Positions 61,900 to 64,000 of a DNA stretch of 64,000 bases are shown here, piece after piece. The position numbers and the translations under genes are program-made. The notes below the pieces were generated by a model. The model saw only the letters and a list, made by a program, of their open reading frames with translations, searched no databases and was not told where the DNA came from. Origin of the DNA: CADEED01 sp039931065. GTDB taxonomy: Bacteria > Pseudomonadota > Gammaproteobacteria > Steroidobacterales > Steroidobacteraceae. Numbering within the stretch: the first letter of the stretch is position 1; each line of letters starts with the position of its first letter. Location of the stretch: positions 1 to 64,000 of the forward strand of contig JBDTSP010000004.1 in assembly GCA_039931065.1 (NCBI GenBank), read 5' to 3'.

Positions 61900-63354
61900 T
61901 CAAACTCCTCGAAATCTTGGGCGAAGGTCTTGGTAAATCTTTGAAAACATTGCGCGCTTCGGAGCCAACTGCTCGATGTCGCGGGTATTGGGTTCGATGA
62001 CGGCCCGCACCGGCGGTGGGCGGCAGACATCCTCCGCCCGCTCGCGCGTTTTCGCCAGTCGGGCAAGTCGCGCGGCGCCGAGCGCAGGTCCCACTTCGGA
62101 CGCATCGCGATAGACGAGCGGGCGCTTGAGCGCCGCGGCCAGCACACCGCCCCACCACATGGAGCGTGCGCCGCCGCCGATCACGGAAATCTTGTCGATG
62201 GTCGCGCCCGCCTCGATCAGCACGTCGAGGCCGTCGGCAAACGCGAAGGCGACGCCCTCGAGCACCGCCTGGCCGACGGCCGCGGCATCGGAATCGTGAT
62301 TGAGCCCGAACAACACGCCGCGCGCCTGCGGGTCGTTGTGCGGCGTGCGTTCGCCGGACAGATACGGCAGGAAGATCTCGGGACCATCCAGTGCGGCGCG
62401 TTTCTCGACTTTCGACAGCAGCTCGGCGGCGTCTTTCGAACCGGTGAGCTTCACCGCCCAGTCGACGCACGAAGCGGCGGACAACATCACACTCATCTGG
62501 TGCCACACGCCCGGCAGGCAGTGGCAGAAAGCGTGCACGGCCTTGGCCGAGTTCGGCAGAAATTTCGGGGTGACCAGGAACAACACGCCCGAGGTGCCGA
62601 GCGAGAGGAAGGCATCGCCTGGCTTGATGACGCCGATGCCCGCGGCACCCGCCGCGTTATCGCCGCCGCCACCGGCCACCGGCACGGTATCCATGCCCCA
62701 ATCCGCGGCCACTTCCTTGCGCAGGGAACCCGTGACATCCGTGCCTTCGACAAGCTTCGGCATGTGTGATTCGTCGAGGCCGGTCGCGGCCAGCATCTCG
62801 GGCGACCAGCGGCGCTTCGCCACGTCGACCCACAAGGTACCGGCGGCGTCGGAGCAATCGCTGGCCTTCTCGCCCGTCATCAACAGGCGGACGTAGTCCT
62901 TCGGCAGCAATACGCAGCGCGTGTCCTTGAACACCGCGGGTTCGTTCTCGCGCACCCAGACGAGCTTCGGCGCGGTAAAGCCAGGCATCGCGATATTGCC
63001 GGTGATCTCGCGGCTGCGCGGTTCGGCCTTTTCGAGCGTGGCGCACTGCGCTTCGCTGCGGCCGTCGTTCCAGAGGATGGCCGGCCGCAACACCTTGTCG
63101 TTGGCACCCAGCAGCGTCGCGCCGTGCATCTGACCCGAGAGGCCCACGGCCTTGACCGCCTTGCGCATCGCGGCAGGCAAAGCCTTGACCGCAGCGTTGG
63201 TTGCGCTCCACCAGTCGGCGGGATCCTGTTCGGACCATCCCGCGTGTGGACGGGAGACGTTGAGCGGCGCGGACGCCTGTTCGACCACGGTGTCCTGGTC
63301 GTCGACGAGGACGGCTTTGACACTGGACGTGCCGATATCGATACCTAAATACAT
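61900..63354 (-). CDS. xylB: xylulokinase
   Basis: A 484-residue FGGY-family sugar kinase that phosphorylates D-xylulose. Seen: YLGIDIGTSSVKAVLVDDQ at the N terminus, GLSGQMHGATLL, the first FGGY signature region with AGGGGDNAAGAAGIGVI, LPYLSGERTPHND, and ISVIGGGARSMWWGGVLAAAL. It is first in the xylB-xylA pair and feeds the pentose phosphate pathway. ATG 63354 is the natural start. A xyl-box-like palindrome lies 47 bp upstream, so control by a XylR-type LacI regulator is likely (inference). That regulator is not in the window. Confidence 0.95.
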   Translation of the reverse strand: MYLGIDIGTSSVKAVLVDDQDTVVEQASAPLNVSRPHAGWSEQDPADWWSATNAAVKALPAAMRKAVKAVGLSGQMHGATLLGANDKVLRPAILWNDGRSEAQCATLEKAEPRSREITGNIAMPGFTAPKLVWVRENEPAVFKDTRCVLLPKDYVRLLMTGEKASDCSDAAGTLWVDVAKRRWSPEMLAATGLDESHMPKLVEGTDVTGSLRKEVAADWGMDTVPVAGGGGDNAAGAAGIGVIKPGDAFLSLGTSGVLFLVTPKFLPNSAKAVHAFCHCLPGVWHQMSVMLSAASCVDWAVKLTGSKDAAELLSKVEKRAALDGPEIFLPYLSGERTPHNDPQARGVLFGLNHDSDAAAVGQAVLEGVAFAFADGLDVLIEAGATIDKISVIGGGARSMWWGGVLAAALKRPLVYRDASEVGPALGAARLARLAKTRERAEDVCRPPPVRAVIEPNTRDIEQLAPKRAMFSKIYQDLRPRFRGV

Positions 63355-63400
63355 CCGCCCCCTCGTGCATCCATGACGGTCCGAAGCCGTCGAAAATCGG

Positions 63401-63414
63401 CGGTAACGCTACCA
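63401..63414. promoter_or_regulatory. xyl-box-like operator upstream of xylB
   Basis: Read on the minus strand, TGGTAGCGTTACCG. It is palindromic and matches 11 of 14 positions of the xyl-box TGGTAGCGCTAACA that I recall for the Xanthomonas XylR regulon. It lies 47 bp before the xylB ATG. Confidence 0.55.
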
Positions 63415-63872
63415 GAATTGGCTCTCGGAAGGTAATGCGCGGGATGCCCGCGTGCCGCTCGGGAGCAATCGCTCAGGGGTGCGTCGCACGGGGCCGCCGC
63501 CGCAGGAACCTCAGTCCGAGACCGGTTGAGAACGGCGCGATCGGCGCCGGTTCCAGGCCTGCCCGCACGGTGTGAGGCGAAGTCAGGCGGCCGTCGATCT
63601 GACCGAATTCGTCTCAGGCCGCTCACGAAGCCACTGCGAAAGAAACACGGCCCCGCAGAATCGGTCGCAAGCGGGTCGCGATGCCATCCAATCCGAACGT
63701 GATCGGTACGGCGGATGAGACCGCAGACATTGCAAACAACGTGGCAACGATCATCCTGGTTCCGATACGAATGGCAGACCCCTGTTCTTGTAGTTAGTGC
63801 GGGCGCGCTGCCGATACTAACCACCGCGTTCGGCCGCGCAGAACATGACCCGGATATTGCTTCGGTAAACCC
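63415..63872. other. 458-bp stretch without a convincing gene
   Basis: Several open frames cross this stretch, but none shows a recognisable motif, start site or signal peptide. One minus-strand frame ends LEPAPIAPFSTGLGLRFLRR, faintly like a C-terminal sorting segment, but too short to call. It probably holds the upstream part of the xylB promoter and the space after the aldo/keto reductase gene. Confidence 0.4.
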
Positions 63873-64000
63873 TCAGGCCGTGCCATTCACCTGGCCGACC
63901 CGGTCACCCGACTGGCGCGCGAGCATCCACTGCGGATATTCGCTCGGCATCGCCGACGCATCCGAGATCGCCTTGATCTGTTCGGTGCTCAATTCGAGTT
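63873..64000 (-). CDS. aldo/keto reductase, C-terminal fragment
   Basis: The minus strand reads LELSTEQIKAISDASAMPSE, then YPQWMLARQSGDRVGQ and TGA at 63875-63873. The xLS-x-EQ...L/I-D-x-AS...YP-x-WM pattern is the usual C terminus of aldo/keto reductases that act on sugars or aldehydes with NADPH. The rest lies beyond the right edge. A link to the xyl genes is possible but open. Confidence 0.65.
   Translation of the reverse strand, partial: LELSTEQIKAISDASAMPSEYPQWMLARQSGDRVGQVNGTA

Noticed and set aside
63415..63824. 159-residue minus-strand frame upstream of xylB
   Set aside because: Cysteine-, arginine- and histidine-rich composition typical of chance frames in G+C-rich DNA; it overlaps the xylB promoter.

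Overview
The window is a high-G+C chromosome segment (roughly 65% G+C by eye), densely coded, with many 1-4 bp stop/start overlaps. The gene content points to a gammaproteobacterium of the Xanthomonadales/Nevskiales-Steroidobacteraceae type. The clues are an aspartate kinase-diaminopimelate decarboxylase fusion, a TrpR/YerC-type gene heading a complete his operon, a metX-metB pair behind a SAM riboswitch, and a TonB-receptor starch locus with flavin halogenase-like genes. The taxon is an inference from gene content; there is no rRNA here. Layout, left to right. 0-1.8 kb: end of leuC, then leuD and leuB (leucine). 1.8-4.25 kb, minus strand: promoter, SAM riboswitch, metX, metB (methionine). 4.26-11.7 kb: promoter and operator-like palindrome, a TrpR-like regulator, then hisG-D-C-B-H-A-F-IE, all coupled; hisF appears to start with ATT. 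11.7-21.4 kb: housekeeping and envelope genes, namely an anchored protein of unknown function, the lysC-lysA fusion, a small acidic protein, a SAM-hydrolase family protein, an MFS-spermidine synthase-like fusion, an L,D-transpeptidase and apt. 21.4-38.6 kb: accessory region with hydrolases, a VOC protein, a MetE-like protein, an AAHS-family MFS transporter, a REP-associated tyrosine transposase between 25-bp inverted repeats, a MarR/FadJ-like/amidohydrolase operon opposite an AraC regulator, a permease, a GST, a nuclease, a PQQ dehydrogenase broken by an in-frame stop, and gene relics (GST, SnoaL-like, aldehyde dehydrogenase). 38.6-59.8 kb: a starch/maltodextrin utilisation regulon. 60-63.4 kb: xylB-xylA followed by a frameshifted secreted-protein gene. 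The right edge holds the 3' end of an aldo/keto reductase. The carbohydrate region reads as one system. Six near-identical copies of a 14-bp palindrome (TGMATACGTATKCR) lie upstream of a GNAT/halogenase divergon, a secreted pullulanase, a TonB-dependent receptor plus second halogenase, a secreted GH13 amylase, a cytosolic-type GH13 alpha-glucosidase, and a four-gene operon (GH13, GH97, MFS sugar transporter, Lnt/nitrilase-like membrane protein). A LacI-family regulator sits inside the cluster and is the obvious candidate to bind these sites. Inferred flow: surface and periplasmic debranching and cleavage, uptake through the TonB receptor, further cleavage by GH97/GH13, inner-membrane import by the SLC45-like MFS carrier, and final hydrolysis in the cytoplasm. 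The two flavin halogenase-like proteins, the GNAT protein and the membrane nitrilase-like protein have no obvious place in that scheme and are the most interesting open question of the window.
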